This document shows, piece by piece, positions 41,113-50,548 of a stretch of 64,000 nucleotides of DNA. The stretch is from Bacilli bacterium (GTDB lineage Bacteria > Bacillota_I > Bacilli_A > RF39 > UBA660), in the NCBI GenBank assembly GCA_900758495.1, contig CAAERO010000030.1, forward strand, positions 49,402 through 113,401, given 5' to 3'. Each line of letters opens with the position of its first letter. Position 1 is the stretch's first letter. The position numbers and the translations under genes are program-made. The notes under the pieces were generated by a model. It was not told the origin of the DNA. It was given only the letters and a program-made list of their open reading frames with translations, and made no database searches.

Positions 41113-42294
41113 ATGCAAAAAGAAATTTTAGAAAGTAAAAAAATAGCAGAAGATTTGGTGAAAACTTTAAAACAAAATAGTGTAAAAATAACTAACTTAA
41201 GATTAATAAGTTTAGGTAATTCTATTGCATCTGGTTATTCAATGGTAAGAAGTACTAAACCATTATTACTAAGAAATGAAAGCCTTGAAGAAGTATTACA
41301 GAAAGAAAATATTACCTTTGAAAGACATCATTTTGCTAGGGCACAAAATAATAATGATGAGCATATTTTTGGTTGGTTAGTTTCTAATATTAAGGAAAGT
41401 GAAGTTCATCAAATGAACAGAAGTGATTATTCAGGAAGCGCTAGTAGTATGGTCACAAGAGGCTTAACTAAAGAACAAATCGATGAATACTATCCATTAG
41501 ATATGGAAAAGGATTATGGTCTAGGTGACTTAATCAAAGATAAAAGATTAAATGTAGCTAATATAGTTATTTACAATGGTTGCACTGGCTCCTTTCTAGA
41601 TGCTGCTACTCGTAATGGCAACTTGACTCAACAATTAATGGCTGGAGTTAACAGGGATACAACTAGTTTTGAAGCAGTACTTAAGTACATTCAAGAACAA
41701 AATCGTCAGTATAATAGTAACACACAGGTATATGTATGTGGAGCTCCTAACTTTCTTGGTTTACGAGTTTCAGAATTAATAAATAACAAAATAAAAAAGA
41801 TAAGTAAAAATTATGCAAATGTTTCATATGTGGAACCAGTTAAATCTAAGTTTTTCTATAAACCTTTAGAATCTGAAGAACTTACAGAAGAAACTGAGTT
41901 AACAAAATTACAACAATTTTTTAAAAAGCATGGACGTCAGGTAGATATTCATTATGATGAAGAAGAGTATATTGAGTTTAATAATAAAATAATGAAAACA
42001 ATTAAAGAAAATTATCTAATTGCCAATTCTTTAATAAATATAGACAGGGATATGTATAAATTAAATAGTACTTTAGAGATAGAAAATCCAGAATTTATAG
42101 CTGCTAATAAAGTTGTGCAGGAAGTGGTAACAGATATTTTTACAAAAGAAATAGCTAAAATGCCGTCACCATCTTTGACTAATCAATTAATGCAAAGAGC
42201 TAATAAATATCTGACAAATAGAAGCCCTTATGATTACTTCTATGTTGGAAAAAAACGAATAAATGATTCAATTCAAAAAGTAAAGACTAAGTAG
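41113..42294 (+). CDS. SGNH/GDSL-like hydrolase, predicted
   Basis: Residues 30-45 read Leu-Ile-Ser-Leu-Gly-Asn-Ser-Ile-Ala-Ser-Gly-Tyr-Ser, which fits block I of SGNH hydrolases with Ser in place. Asn-Ile-Val-Ile-Tyr-Asn-Gly-Cys-Thr-Gly near residue 155 and Val-Cys-Gly-Ala-Pro-Asn near residue 211 fit the oxyanion and following strands, and Asp-Ile-His-Tyr-Asp-Glu-Glu-Glu-Tyr near residue 281 fits the Asp-x-x-His block V, here Asp-x-His. No signal peptide is present, so the protein is cytosolic. The substrate is unknown. It is 64 bases before a glycosyltransferase gene. The ribosome binding site is GGGGGATAGG. Confidence 0.65.
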   Translation: MQKEILESKKIAEDLVKTLKQNSVKITNLRLISLGNSIASGYSMVRSTKPLLLRNESLEEVLQKENITFERHHFARAQNNNDEHIFGWLVSNIKESEVHQMNRSDYSGSASSMVTRGLTKEQIDEYYPLDMEKDYGLGDLIKDKRLNVANIVIYNGCTGSFLDAATRNGNLTQQLMAGVNRDTTSFEAVLKYIQEQNRQYNSNTQVYVCGAPNFLGLRVSELINNKIKKISKNYANVSYVEPVKSKFFYKPLESEELTEETELTKLQQFFKKHGRQVDIHYDEEEYIEFNNKIMKTIKENYLIANSLINIDRDMYKLNSTLEIENPEFIAANKVVQEVVTDIFTKEIAKMPSPSLTNQLMQRANKYLTNRSPYDYFYVGKKRINDSIQKVKTK

Positions 42295-42357
42295 ATGTTA
42301 ATTCTGCTTTTTTTGAGAAAGATATGTTATAATCATTTTAAGAGAAGGGAAGATATT

Positions 42358-43371
42358 ATGAAAGTATTATTATATGCTGAAGGACTAAAGGTAATTGGAG
42401 TAAGTGGTTTAGGAAAAGCTATTCTTCATCAAGAAAAAGCCTTAACTGATGCAAAAGTGGAGTTTACAAGAGACGAAAAATCTACTGATTATGATATAGC
42501 ACACATAAATACTTATTTTTTAAAATCTTATTTACTAGCTAAAAAACTCAAGAAAAAAGGTATAAAGATAGTTTATCATGCACATTCTACCGAAGAGGAT
42601 TATAAAGATGGCTTTATTGGTGGACATTTAACAAGTAAATTATTTAAATGGTGGATAGTAAAGTGTTATCGCTTAGGTGATATAATTGTTACCCCAACTG
42701 TCTATTCTAAGAAAATATTGGAAGGCTATAAAGGACTACAGGGTAAAAAAATAGTTGTAATTTCCAATGGATTAGAATTAGGTTTTTTTAAACCAGACGA
42801 AAAATATCGCAAGGAATTTCGTGAAAGATATGGTTATACTGATTTAGACAAAGTAATAATAGGTATTGGTATTTATAGTAGAAGAAAAGGAATAGTTGAT
42901 TTTGTTGAAGTAGCTAAGCGTCTTCCAGAATATAAATTTATTTGGTTTGGATCAAGTCCTTTAGCAGCAGCTACTAAAGATGCTAGAAAAGCTGCTCAAA
43001 CAAAACTTCCTAATCTAACTTTTGCTGGGCATGTTGACCAAAAATTTATAAGAGAAGCGTTAGGTGGTTGTGATTTGTTCTTATTTCCAACTTTAGAAGA
43101 AACAGAAGGAATACCAATAATAGAAGCTTGTTCTATGCAAACTCCAATATTGGTAAGAGATATAGAAATATTTAGGGATTGGTTTAAAGAAAATGAAGAT
43201 GTTTACAAAGCTCGAGATGTGGATGAGTTTGTTTTAAAAACTAAACAAATAGTTGAAAAGAAGTTACCATTACTAGCAGAAAATGAAAAGAAAAAAGCCT
43301 TAGAAAAAGACATAAGAACTGTCGGTAAACAATTAAAAGAAGTTTATACTGAATTGTTAAACCAAAAATAA
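42358..43371 (+). CDS. GT4 glycosyltransferase, probable diacylglycerol glucosyltransferase
   Basis: The GT-B enzyme starts with Met-Lys-Val-Leu-Leu-Tyr-Ala-Glu-Gly and a Gly-Val-Ser-Gly-Leu-Gly-Lys-Ala loop. The second domain has Asn-Gly-Leu-Glu, Ile-Tyr-Ser-Arg-Arg-Lys-Gly and the EX7E-like Glu-Glu-Thr-Glu-Gly-Ile-Pro-Ile-Ile-Glu-Ala motif. The pattern is closest in my memory to alpha-monoglucosyl-diacylglycerol synthases of Acholeplasma and Gram-positive cocci, which build membrane glycolipids. Start ATG 42358 follows GGGAAG and a TATAAT; a longer reading from 42295 has no support. The exact sugar and acceptor are inferred. Confidence 0.82.
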   Translation: MKVLLYAEGLKVIGVSGLGKAILHQEKALTDAKVEFTRDEKSTDYDIAHINTYFLKSYLLAKKLKKKGIKIVYHAHSTEEDYKDGFIGGHLTSKLFKWWIVKCYRLGDIIVTPTVYSKKILEGYKGLQGKKIVVISNGLELGFFKPDEKYRKEFRERYGYTDLDKVIIGIGIYSRRKGIVDFVEVAKRLPEYKFIWFGSSPLAAATKDARKAAQTKLPNLTFAGHVDQKFIREALGGCDLFLFPTLEETEGIPIIEACSMQTPILVRDIEIFRDWFKENEDVYKARDVDEFVLKTKQIVEKKLPLLAENEKKKALEKDIRTVGKQLKEVYTELLNQK

Positions 43372-43414
43372 AGACCTTATTCAGTGATATCAATCATTGA
43401 ATAAAGTCTTTTTT
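43372..43414. terminator. bidirectional terminator
   Basis: AGACCTTATTCA and TGAATAAAGTCT pair (one mismatch) and are flanked by T-runs; it separates two convergent genes. Confidence 0.8.
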
Positions 43415-43422
43415 TTTAATAA

Positions 43423-44559
43423 TTATAAGCCATAACTGTATTTATACTTACTTTTTTCTTCATTAATATTTAAGATAATTCCAATTAGTATCATATAAGA
43501 TAATAAACTACTACCACCATAACTAATGAATGGAAGTGTAATACCTGTTATGGGCAATAGACCAATCGTCATACCAATATTTTGTATTTGTTGAAACACT
43601 AACATACCAATGGTGCCAGCTAGGACAAACTTGTCAGTAAGAGGAATCTTCTTCATTGCTAGAACAAATAGCTTACTATCAAATAGCGCTAATAAAATTA
43701 AAAGAAGAAATGAACCAAGAAGACCAAAGTTACTAGCAAATACAGCAAAAATAAAATCTGTTCCCGATTCAGGAAAATAAATAGGAGTTTTATTGTAACC
43801 ATGTCCAAATACTCCAGCAGAACCAATTGCTGCTAAAGCATTTTCTAGTTGTAAGCCGCTACCACTTTTCCAGTCAAATACTCTTGCAAAACGGTAATAC
43901 AAATTATTTCCAAAGATAGAAACAAATAACTTTTCACTAGTAAAGTAGCATCCAAGTACTATACCAATAACTAAAAGAACAAGTCCTCCAAGAATTGCAA
44001 ACCATCTAAGTCTAATACCAGAAGCAAATAACATACAAAGATAAATAATAAAATAAATAATAACAGCTCCAGTATCAGGTTCCAAGAAAGTCAAAATACT
44101 AGGAATCAATACAACAATGAAAGTTTTAATTAGAAAAATAAATTCCTCTTTTACTGTAGGCTCATTATAATTCACTCTGAAATTATTAATCATACTACCA
44201 AGAACTAACATCAAACTAATCTTTGTAAATTCACTAGGTTGAAAGCTACCAATCTTTGGAATTACAAACCAACACTTACTATTATTAATTGGTGGAGCGA
44301 ATAATAAAAGACATAGTAGTAACAAATTACATAGAGCATAAAAAAACCAAGCATTCCGATATAAATATTCATTCTTTAATTTAAAAATAATAAAAACTAA
44401 TAAGAAACCAACTAAATACCAAATACATTGTTTTAAAGCAAGATTGCCAACATCACTAGATAAGTAAGTCAAAGCACTATTTATTGTTACAATACTAATA
44501 ATAGCAAAGATAATAACAAAAAATAAGATACTAACATCTAGTTTTTTCTTTCTAAACAT
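43423..44559 (-). CDS. RodA/FtsW/SpoVE-family peptidoglycan polymerase
   Basis: SEDS proteins polymerise glycan strands from lipid II. Ten hydrophobic segments are visible, with Phe-Gln-Pro-Ser-Glu-Phe-Thr-Lys-Ile after the third, Glu-Pro-Asp-Thr-Gly as the catalytic Asp loop, Gly-Ser-Gly-Leu-Gln in the large outer loop, Pro-Glu-Ser-Gly-Thr-Asp-Phe-Ile-Phe-Ala, and Thr-Leu-Pro-Phe-Ile-Ser-Tyr-Gly-Gly-Ser near the end. At 379 residues it is of normal length. Pro-Glu-Ser-Gly-Thr-Asp favours RodA over FtsW, but a sporulation role (SpoVE) cannot be ruled out, given the coat genes nearby. ATG 44559 follows GAGAGGTG. Confidence 0.9.
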   Translation of the reverse strand: MFRKKKLDVSILFFVIIFAIISIVTINSALTYLSSDVGNLALKQCIWYLVGFLLVFIIFKLKNEYLYRNAWFFYALCNLLLLCLLLFAPPINNSKCWFVIPKIGSFQPSEFTKISLMLVLGSMINNFRVNYNEPTVKEEFIFLIKTFIVVLIPSILTFLEPDTGAVIIYFIIYLCMLFASGIRLRWFAILGGLVLLVIGIVLGCYFTSEKLFVSIFGNNLYYRFARVFDWKSGSGLQLENALAAIGSAGVFGHGYNKTPIYFPESGTDFIFAVFASNFGLLGSFLLLILLALFDSKLFVLAMKKIPLTDKFVLAGTIGMLVFQQIQNIGMTIGLLPITGITLPFISYGGSSLLSYMILIGIILNINEEKSKYKYSYGL

Positions 44560-44644
44560 ATATTCACCTCTCAAATCATTATTATTATATCAGATATTAG
44601 CAATTTTTATTAATAAAAACATAAAATTAATTAGGAGGTTCTCT

Positions 44645-44983
44645 ATGAATAAAAATTTACCACCAATTTTTAAGATAAGTAGTGGAAGTGTTCCAACGAA
44701 TAATATTAGTTATTACAAAACAACAACTAATAATCAAGTGAAAGAAGTAAAAAAAGAGGTAATAACTGCCAAAGAAGATACTATCAGTATAGTTGATAAA
44801 ATTAATCAAATATTTAAGACTAGGGGCTATCCATTTAATATACCAGTAACTATTACTTTTGCTGGAAAAACACTAGATACTTATCTTGCTGTTAAAACGA
44901 GTAGTAGCGTTATAACACTAAATAATGAAGTAATACCAATCTCAACAATTACATCATTACAAATAAAAAAGAATCATCAATAG
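44645..44983 (+). CDS. small protein of unknown function
   Basis: The 112-residue protein has a polar N-terminal half and a C-terminal half (about 45-112) with alternating strands and the text Val-Thr-Ile-Thr-Phe-Ala-Gly-Lys-Thr-Leu, looking like a small beta-barrel. It has no Cys, signal peptide or membrane segment. Its start follows TTAGGAGG. Its position next to two coat-type genes on the opposite strand hints at a sporulation role, but I know no homologue. Confidence 0.6.
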   Translation: MNKNLPPIFKISSGSVPTNNISYYKTTTNNQVKEVKKEVITAKEDTISIVDKINQIFKTRGYPFNIPVTITFAGKTLDTYLAVKTSSSVITLNNEVIPISTITSLQIKKNHQ

Positions 44984-44996
44984 ATGAAACTTTTTT

Positions 44997-45410
44997 TTAA
45001 ACTCCACTTACAAAAGTATCTGCTAAGCATTTAATGGCTGAAACACAATCTAGATTAATGGTAAAAAAGGAACTAGTTGCTACGTAAGGTTCATCTGTAG
45101 TAGTAACAGGATTAGGAGCAAGCACTCTACAAGTACAACAATTACCATCCATATTTTCAACTCTAAAGACACTTGATGTTCCACTAGTACCATCTAAGAT
45201 ATAAGGAAAAGTCCATAAAGTTCCACTCATACAATTATATAAATTAATCGGTCTAGTGTTATAACAAACAAGGCTAGGAGTAGGTCCAAGATATGGTTTA
45301 TCACAGCCACCGACTTCCAGACAAGTTTCCTTTTTCTCCTGTAAGCAAAGAATAGTGTCTAAAATATTAGTTAAGCAATTTCTTTTTGATTCATCTTGAT
45401 TAAAACACAT
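44997..45410 (-). CDS. CotY/CotZ/ExsY-like spore coat protein, copy 1
   Basis: These Cys-rich proteins self-assemble into sheet-like layers of the outer spore coat or exosporium. The 137 residues contain 12 or so Cys, with Cys-Tyr-Asn-Thr-Arg-Pro in the middle, Val-Phe-Arg-Val-Glu, Asn-Cys-Cys-Thr-Cys-Arg-Val-Leu and Ile-Asn-Leu-Asp-Cys-Val-Ser-Ala-Ile-Lys-Cys-Leu-Ala-Asp at the end, all typical of CotY/CotZ. GAAAGG precedes the ATG. It lies 17 bases behind copy 2, with which it is clearly paralogous. Confidence 0.88.
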   Translation of the reverse strand: MCFNQDESKRNCLTNILDTILCLQEKKETCLEVGGCDKPYLGPTPSLVCYNTRPINLYNCMSGTLWTFPYILDGTSGTSSVFRVENMDGNCCTCRVLAPNPVTTTDEPYVATSSFFTINLDCVSAIKCLADTFVSGV

Positions 45411-45427
45411 AATATCTTTCCTTTCTT

Positions 45428-45832
45428 TTATAAACTATCAATGATAATATCAGCAAGACAGCTAATGACACAAATACAATTTAGATTAATTGTAATAAAT
45501 TGATTAGTTGCAAGATAGCTTCTTGTTGAGTCACTTGTATCTGGATTTGTTTCTAAAATACGACACTTAACACAACAATCATCGACTCTTTCAACTCTAA
45601 AGACATTTGATGTTCTAGTTTCTCCTCCTACTTGATAACTAGCTGTAAATATATTACCGTTACAAGTATAAAAAGTTACAGGTCTAGTATTATAACAAAT
45701 GATATTAGGACTTCCTCCTAAAAATGGTCTAGTACAAGATTCATCACTACAAAGTTCTCCACAAGAATTTTTTTGCAAAATATCAATTACTTTAAGTAAC
45801 TTAGAAAAGCAACAGTTTTCCTTTGTATTCAT
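45428..45832 (-). CDS. CotY/CotZ/ExsY-like spore coat protein, copy 2
   Basis: The protein has the same plan as its downstream neighbour: an N-terminal Cys-Cys helix, Pro-Phe-Leu-Gly-Gly-Ser-Pro-Asn-Ile-Ile-Cys-Tyr-Asn-Thr-Arg-Pro-Val, Val-Phe-Arg-Val-Glu, Cys-Cys-Val-Lys-Cys-Arg-Ile-Leu and a final Ile-Asn-Leu-Asn-Cys-Ile-Cys-Val-Ile-Ser-Cys-Leu-Ala-Asp. ATG 45832 sits behind AGAGGTGG; a GTG three codons earlier lies inside that site. The two genes form one operon and would be expected under mother-cell sigma factor control, although I could not identify a clear SigE or SigK promoter. Confidence 0.88.
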   Translation of the reverse strand: MNTKENCCFSKLLKVIDILQKNSCGELCSDESCTRPFLGGSPNIICYNTRPVTFYTCNGNIFTASYQVGGETRTSNVFRVERVDDCCVKCRILETNPDTSDSTRSYLATNQFITINLNCICVISCLADIIIDSL

Positions 45833-45998
45833 TTTATCCACCTCTTATCTATTATCTAATATAAGGTATTCTGATAATATTTATTTGTGTAGGTAGTTAC
45901 CTATATGTTATTTTATGCTATATAAAAAAATTATTTCCTATCAAGTCTTAAATATGCTATTCTATAAGTAGAATATAATAAAGAAGGAAGATAGCTTT

Positions 45999-48900
45999 AT
46001 GAGAGAAAAATTAAGTATAGAAGAGTTTAGAAAATATAAAGAAGAGCAACAACAATTACTAGGTAGATTAGGCGAAGAGGAAAAAGTTCTAATAGAAAAT
46101 GGTAATTATAATGAGGAAGATTTTCTTAAGAAAGGCCTAGAAGAATTATCTGAATTGCAGAGTAGATTGCTTTCCTATGACTTAAGTGATATATCGTTTG
46201 AAGAATGGAAAGATATAGCACTAGTATCATCTGATAAGTACCCAGCTGACTTTTCCAAAACTAAAGCTAATCTGGATTTTGAAATATTAAATATTCCTAT
46301 TACTGGAAAAGAAATTTATAATTTTAAAGGCTGTAATGTTAAGAATATAGAAAGTTTAGAAAGTTATAGTGATACTTTTTTTGATGAAAAAACAATAGAA
46401 GAAAACAGCAGTTTATTTTTATCAGATAAATTCTCTCAAGATATTAAAGATAAATACTATAGTTATAATTTATCAATAAAAGACATTAGCAATTTATCAG
46501 ATGAACAAATAAATGAATTAGAAAATAATTGTAATGTTAGAAACAGAAGAAAAAATGGTTTTACTTCTATTGATAGAAGACTTATTAACATACTTGGACT
46601 TAAGAAAAATATAGAATTATATAAGCAAAATGCAACTGAATATAAGAATATAGAAGATATAGTAAGACACTACTTTGATGCTGACTCATTAAATAATTTA
46701 GAAAACGCTTCATTATCCGATATTAAATTAGCAATCTATAAAGAAGTAAGAAATCAGGCTATTAAGAATGGATTTTATTATAATAACTCTTATCAAGCAG
46801 ACTGTACATTGAGAGAAAGTGATTATCCCCATGATTTTGTAGAACAAAATAGAGATTTATTTTTGAAAGATATTAATTTACCACAGGATATAAAGGATAG
46901 ATATTTTAATAAATGTTTAACTTATCAAGATGTTAAAGATAATTTAGAAGCATTTAAGACAATACCTATAGAATATTTTATGGAAAGAGATAACGAATTT
47001 ACTAGACTGTGTGAGTATCTGAGAGCTGGTAATTTTCAAAAATTGTTAGAAAAGTATCCAGAAACTATTGATTATTTGATGAAAAATAATGAGGCAATGG
47101 TTGAAATAGTAAAAAGGCTACCATTTAATAGCATGAAAACAAATAATGAAAATGAGATGGTAGAATATTTCTTTAAAGAAACAGTTAAAGATTATTATAT
47201 AGAATATGCTAAAAATAATAATATCAATATATTGGATATTAATAATTTTCCTCTTTGGCTTAAACCTTTAAATATCAATAAAATAGTTGACAAGTATCAA
47301 GATATTAATGATTTACTTAGATATAATACTAATACTTTATTATTAGATGGAAATCAAAGAAAAACATTTACTAAGGCAAATTTTATGTTTATAAAACAGT
47401 TTGAAGATGAGACCCATTTCTTTTCTAAACATGGTATGAATACTATTGATATTTTACGTCATATTTATTTGGTAAATTCGTATAGTTATGATGAATTTCA
47501 AGAAAAAATAGCTACTGAATTGTGGAATATTAGAAATAAGCATGAATATTTTCAGTTTGATTATGATTATATTCAGGGAGAGTTTAGAAATAAACACAAA
47601 GAGATTTTTCTAGAACAGGATGCTCCAGAAGCTTTAAAAAAAGCTTTTTACAATTTTACTATAGATAGTACTTTTATAAAAGAACATCCTGATTGTTTGG
47701 AATATATTAGTACAAGTAATAGACCTTTAAGAGATTTCTTTGAAGCCAAAACAAGGGGATTAATAGATAATATAGAAAAAACTTTAGGAAGAACCGAAGG
47801 ATATAAACTGATAATACCTTATTTAAAGTATTTTGAAAAAATTTATTTTAATTACAACGAGGAAAACTTAACTAAAAATACTTTATTAGACGAAATTAAC
47901 AATAAAATATTTAAAAACATAATAGATGGTAATGTTGATTATAATAATGACATGCCTGAAAGCTTTAAGAAGAAGTATCCTAGTTTATTTATAGATGAGA
48001 AAGCTCCTAAAGAAATTAAAGATAAATTTTATAATGGAAAGTTTACATTAGAAGATTTTAATAATGATATTAATATATTTGATTACTTTAAAAATACTAA
48101 TATAGCTTATGCTTTTGGTAAAGATTATTATTGGACTATTCCTTTATTTGAAAATATTGATAATGATAAAGCTAACTACAGTAGGCTGAAAATAATAGCA
48201 GAATATCAAAAGATACCTTATTATGATTTAAGAGATACCTTCAAGGAGTATTGTAGTGAGAATGCTTCAAATTTAGAGGATGATAAAATAAGGACTATTG
48301 TAATTGCTCTTGAAAAATTATCATATTCTAATTCTAGTGAAATGTATAAACTAAAGAAGTCAATAGCAAGTCAAGTGATTAAACTTCCCAACCCTTTAGA
48401 AAAACTTGATAAAATGGAAGATATATTTATTAAAAATAATTTACCAACCATTGGAAAAGTATATTCTTGTTTTGAAATATTACATCCTGATTTAAGTGGC
48501 TTTAACTTTGATAGTGATATAATTTCTCCTATTTTAAAACATAAATCTATTATGGGAAGACAATTTACAATTTTTTCTAATTTGATTAGAACAAATCTTG
48601 CTTCTAATGATAAATCTGTAAATGACTATCTTGATAATATAGAAGTTGGTTCTAATTTATATAAGGAGATAATGAGTGGGAAGAAGAGTTATGACTCATT
48701 AAGCGAAGAAGATAAGAAGGCAATGAACTTATTTAGTAAACACTTAGAAACTCTTTATAACAATAGTATGAAAGGTAAGAAAGAACCATTTGCTAGTGAT
48801 AAGAATGGAATTGAAAAAATAGATGAGTTAGTAACTAAATTATCACCAAATGGAAATAATGATTATAATATAGCTGATAGAGTAGTTAGAATGTTTTGTA

Positions 48901-50435
48901 GTCATGCTGGGATAGATACCATGAAAGAGGCAAAAGATTTTATAAAATCAAAATTTCAACAAGCTCAATTTAGAAATATACAAGCATCAAAACATGATAT
49001 GACTTTAGATAAGGGAGATTTCATTAAAGGAATAGAGAAGATAACTTATCTACCTAGTATATTAGAAAGCGGGTGTAGAGCAAAAGAATTTTTAGGAGCT
49101 GATTCTGCCAGCGACTCGACTCCGCTTGATACAGATATTTCAATAATTTTAGATGATGAAGGAACGATAAAAGAAAAAATAGAAAGAACAGTAGCTTATG
49201 CTTATGGTCCAATTTACTTGGTTATAAAACCAGATAATGATTTTATAATAACAAGGGATGATGATGGAGAAAAAAATATAACAAATGATATGACTAAAAT
49301 AGAAGTCTTTAAGACTGGGGTTTTAGGAAAAAATCATTATGGAATTGAGGTAGGGTTTCCAAGTACTAAAATAACAAGCCTGATGTTAGAAAATTATGAC
49401 AAAAGAGTAGGACTTATCGTAGCTATGAGTAATGGAGGTTATGTGCCAGTTAGAAATATGGAGGGTAGAACTGTCTTTACTTATGATGATTATAAGGAAT
49501 TAAGAAATAAAATGAGTGGTCTTTCTCACTATAAAGAAAATGATTATAATTTTTCAGATAATTTGGTAATTAGTGAAGTAGAAGAAATAAAAGATGAAAT
49601 AGAAGCTAATAATGAATTAACAGTAAAGAAAAGAGAAAAAATAAATAGAGTAATAGAAGAGGCTATGCAAGAGGTAGGCTTAGAATTAAAAACAAAAATA
49701 GATGGTGATTTATCTTCGGGAGTAGTGGAATTGATAGATACAGGATCTACTGGTAGAGGTACTAATAAACCAGGCGATGGTGATTTTGATTTTATGATGC
49801 GACTAGATAGAAATATTATTTCTAAGACAGAAGAATTGGATAAAGTAAAACAAACCTTATTAAGAAAATTAGGTAAAGAAGATACTAACGATATAACATC
49901 TTTTGGTGATTTTCGTCTTAAAGATGTAAAACTTGATGATGAAGATAGTGTGGATATAGATATTAGTTTTGTAACTAAAACAGACGAAGTGAGTTATTCA
50001 ACTGATATGGCTCTTGAAGATAGACTAGGAACTATAAAGAAAATAGATAAGGAAAAATATAATTATGTTGTAGCAAATATATTATTAGCTAAACAAGTTT
50101 TAAAAGAAGCAAATGTTTATAAGAAAGCTAGTTCTGATCCTAGTCAAGGTGGTTTAGGAGGAGTTGGAATAGAAAATTGGATTTTGCAAAATGGTGGTTC
50201 CTTTATTGATGCATCAGAAAGTTTCCTAGCAGCAAGTGAAGATAAAAGTTTTGAGGAATTCAAACAAAACTATCAAATCTGGGATTTTGGTGAAAATCAT
50301 ATGGCAGCTAGAAAAGGAATATTTCTACATGATAATTTTGTCGATAATATGAATAGTGATGGATATGAAAAAATGACTAGTACTTTAAAAGAATATATTA
50401 ATAATTATGTTAATAGTGAAACTATTCAAAAATAG
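45999..50435 (+). CDS. giant 1478-residue protein with repeats and C-terminal nucleotidyltransferase domain
   Basis: Four degenerate copies of a Leu-Phe-Leu/Ile...(Ala-Pro)...Ile-Lys-Asp-x-Phe/Tyr-Tyr/Asn motif occur near residues 136, 286, 535 and 662. Around 1006-1180 a segment with Lys-Gly-x2-Ile...Leu-Pro-Ser-Ile-Leu-Glu-Ser-Gly-Cys, Tyr-Gly-Pro-Ile-Tyr-Leu-Val-Ile and Gly-Phe-Pro-Ser-Thr recalls ADP-ribosyltransferase folds (inference). The C-terminus is a nucleotidyltransferase: Gly1249-Ser1250-Thr-Gly-Arg-Gly-Thr, then Asp1260-Gly-Asp1262-Phe-Asp1264, and Asp1319-x-Asp1321 as third carboxylate. Gly-Leu-Gly-Gly-Val-Gly-Ile-Glu-Asn-Trp-Ile-Leu-Gln-Asn-Gly-Gly-Ser-Phe resembles the tail of archaeal CCA-adding enzymes. 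No signal peptide. The product it makes is unknown. A ClpX-like gene follows. Confidence 0.7.
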   Translation: MREKLSIEEFRKYKEEQQQLLGRLGEEEKVLIENGNYNEEDFLKKGLEELSELQSRLLSYDLSDISFEEWKDIALVSSDKYPADFSKTKANLDFEILNIPITGKEIYNFKGCNVKNIESLESYSDTFFDEKTIEENSSLFLSDKFSQDIKDKYYSYNLSIKDISNLSDEQINELENNCNVRNRRKNGFTSIDRRLINILGLKKNIELYKQNATEYKNIEDIVRHYFDADSLNNLENASLSDIKLAIYKEVRNQAIKNGFYYNNSYQADCTLRESDYPHDFVEQNRDLFLKDINLPQDIKDRYFNKCLTYQDVKDNLEAFKTIPIEYFMERDNEFTRLCEYLRAGNFQKLLEKYPETIDYLMKNNEAMVEIVKRLPFNSMKTNNENEMVEYFFKETVKDYYIEYAKNNNINILDINNFPLWLKPLNINKIVDKYQDINDLLRYNTNTLLLDGNQRKTFTKANFMFIKQFEDETHFFSKHGMNTIDILRHIYLVNSYSYDEFQEKIATELWNIRNKHEYFQFDYDYIQGEFRNKHKEIFLEQDAPEALKKAFYNFTIDSTFIKEHPDCLEYISTSNRPLRDFFEAKTRGLIDNIEKTLGRTEGYKLIIPYLKYFEKIYFNYNEENLTKNTLLDEINNKIFKNIIDGNVDYNNDMPESFKKKYPSLFIDEKAPKEIKDKFYNGKFTLEDFNNDINIFDYFKNTNIAYAFGKDYYWTIPLFENIDNDKANYSRLKIIAEYQKIPYYDLRDTFKEYCSENASNLEDDKIRTIVIALEKLSYSNSSEMYKLKKSIASQVIKLPNPLEKLDKMEDIFIKNNLPTIGKVYSCFEILHPDLSGFNFDSDIISPILKHKSIMGRQFTIFSNLIRTNLASNDKSVNDYLDNIEVGSNLYKEIMSGKKSYDSLSEEDKKAMNLFSKHLETLYNNSMKGKKEPFASDKNGIEKIDELVTKLSPNGNNDYNIADRVVRMFCSHAGIDTMKEAKDFIKSKFQQAQFRNIQASKHDMTLDKGDFIKGIEKITYLPSILESGCRAKEFLGADSASDSTPLDTDISIILDDEGTIKEKIERTVAYAYGPIYLVIKPDNDFIITRDDDGEKNITNDMTKIEVFKTGVLGKNHYGIEVGFPSTKITSLMLENYDKRVGLIVAMSNGGYVPVRNMEGRTVFTYDDYKELRNKMSGLSHYKENDYNFSDNLVISEVEEIKDEIEANNELTVKKREKINRVIEEAMQEVGLELKTKIDGDLSSGVVELIDTGSTGRGTNKPGDGDFDFMMRLDRNIISKTEELDKVKQTLLRKLGKEDTNDITSFGDFRLKDVKLDDEDSVDIDISFVTKTDEVSYSTDMALEDRLGTIKKIDKEKYNYVVANILLAKQVLKEANVYKKASSDPSQGGLGGVGIENWILQNGGSFIDASESFLAASEDKSFEEFKQNYQIWDFGENHMAARKGIFLHDNFVDNMNSDGYEKMTSTLKEYINNYVNSETIQK
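46402..48040 (+). repeat. four degenerate internal protein repeats
   Basis: Copies are encoded near 46402-46462, 46851-46925, 47598-47655 and 47982-48040. Each has a short hydrophobic Leu-Phe-Leu or Ile-Phe-Leu strand, an acidic turn often with Ala-Pro, and Ile-Lys-Asp-Lys-Phe/Tyr-Tyr. Spacing varies from about 130 to 250 residues, so they probably mark repeated helical domains. Confidence 0.5.
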
Positions 50436-50548
50436 AAAAAATACATTAATCATTTACGAAAAAGTTTTGCAATTTATCTAATAACTATTTATAATAAGGA
50501 ATAAGAGTTACTATGATAGTAGTTCTTTAATATAATGGGGGATATGTT

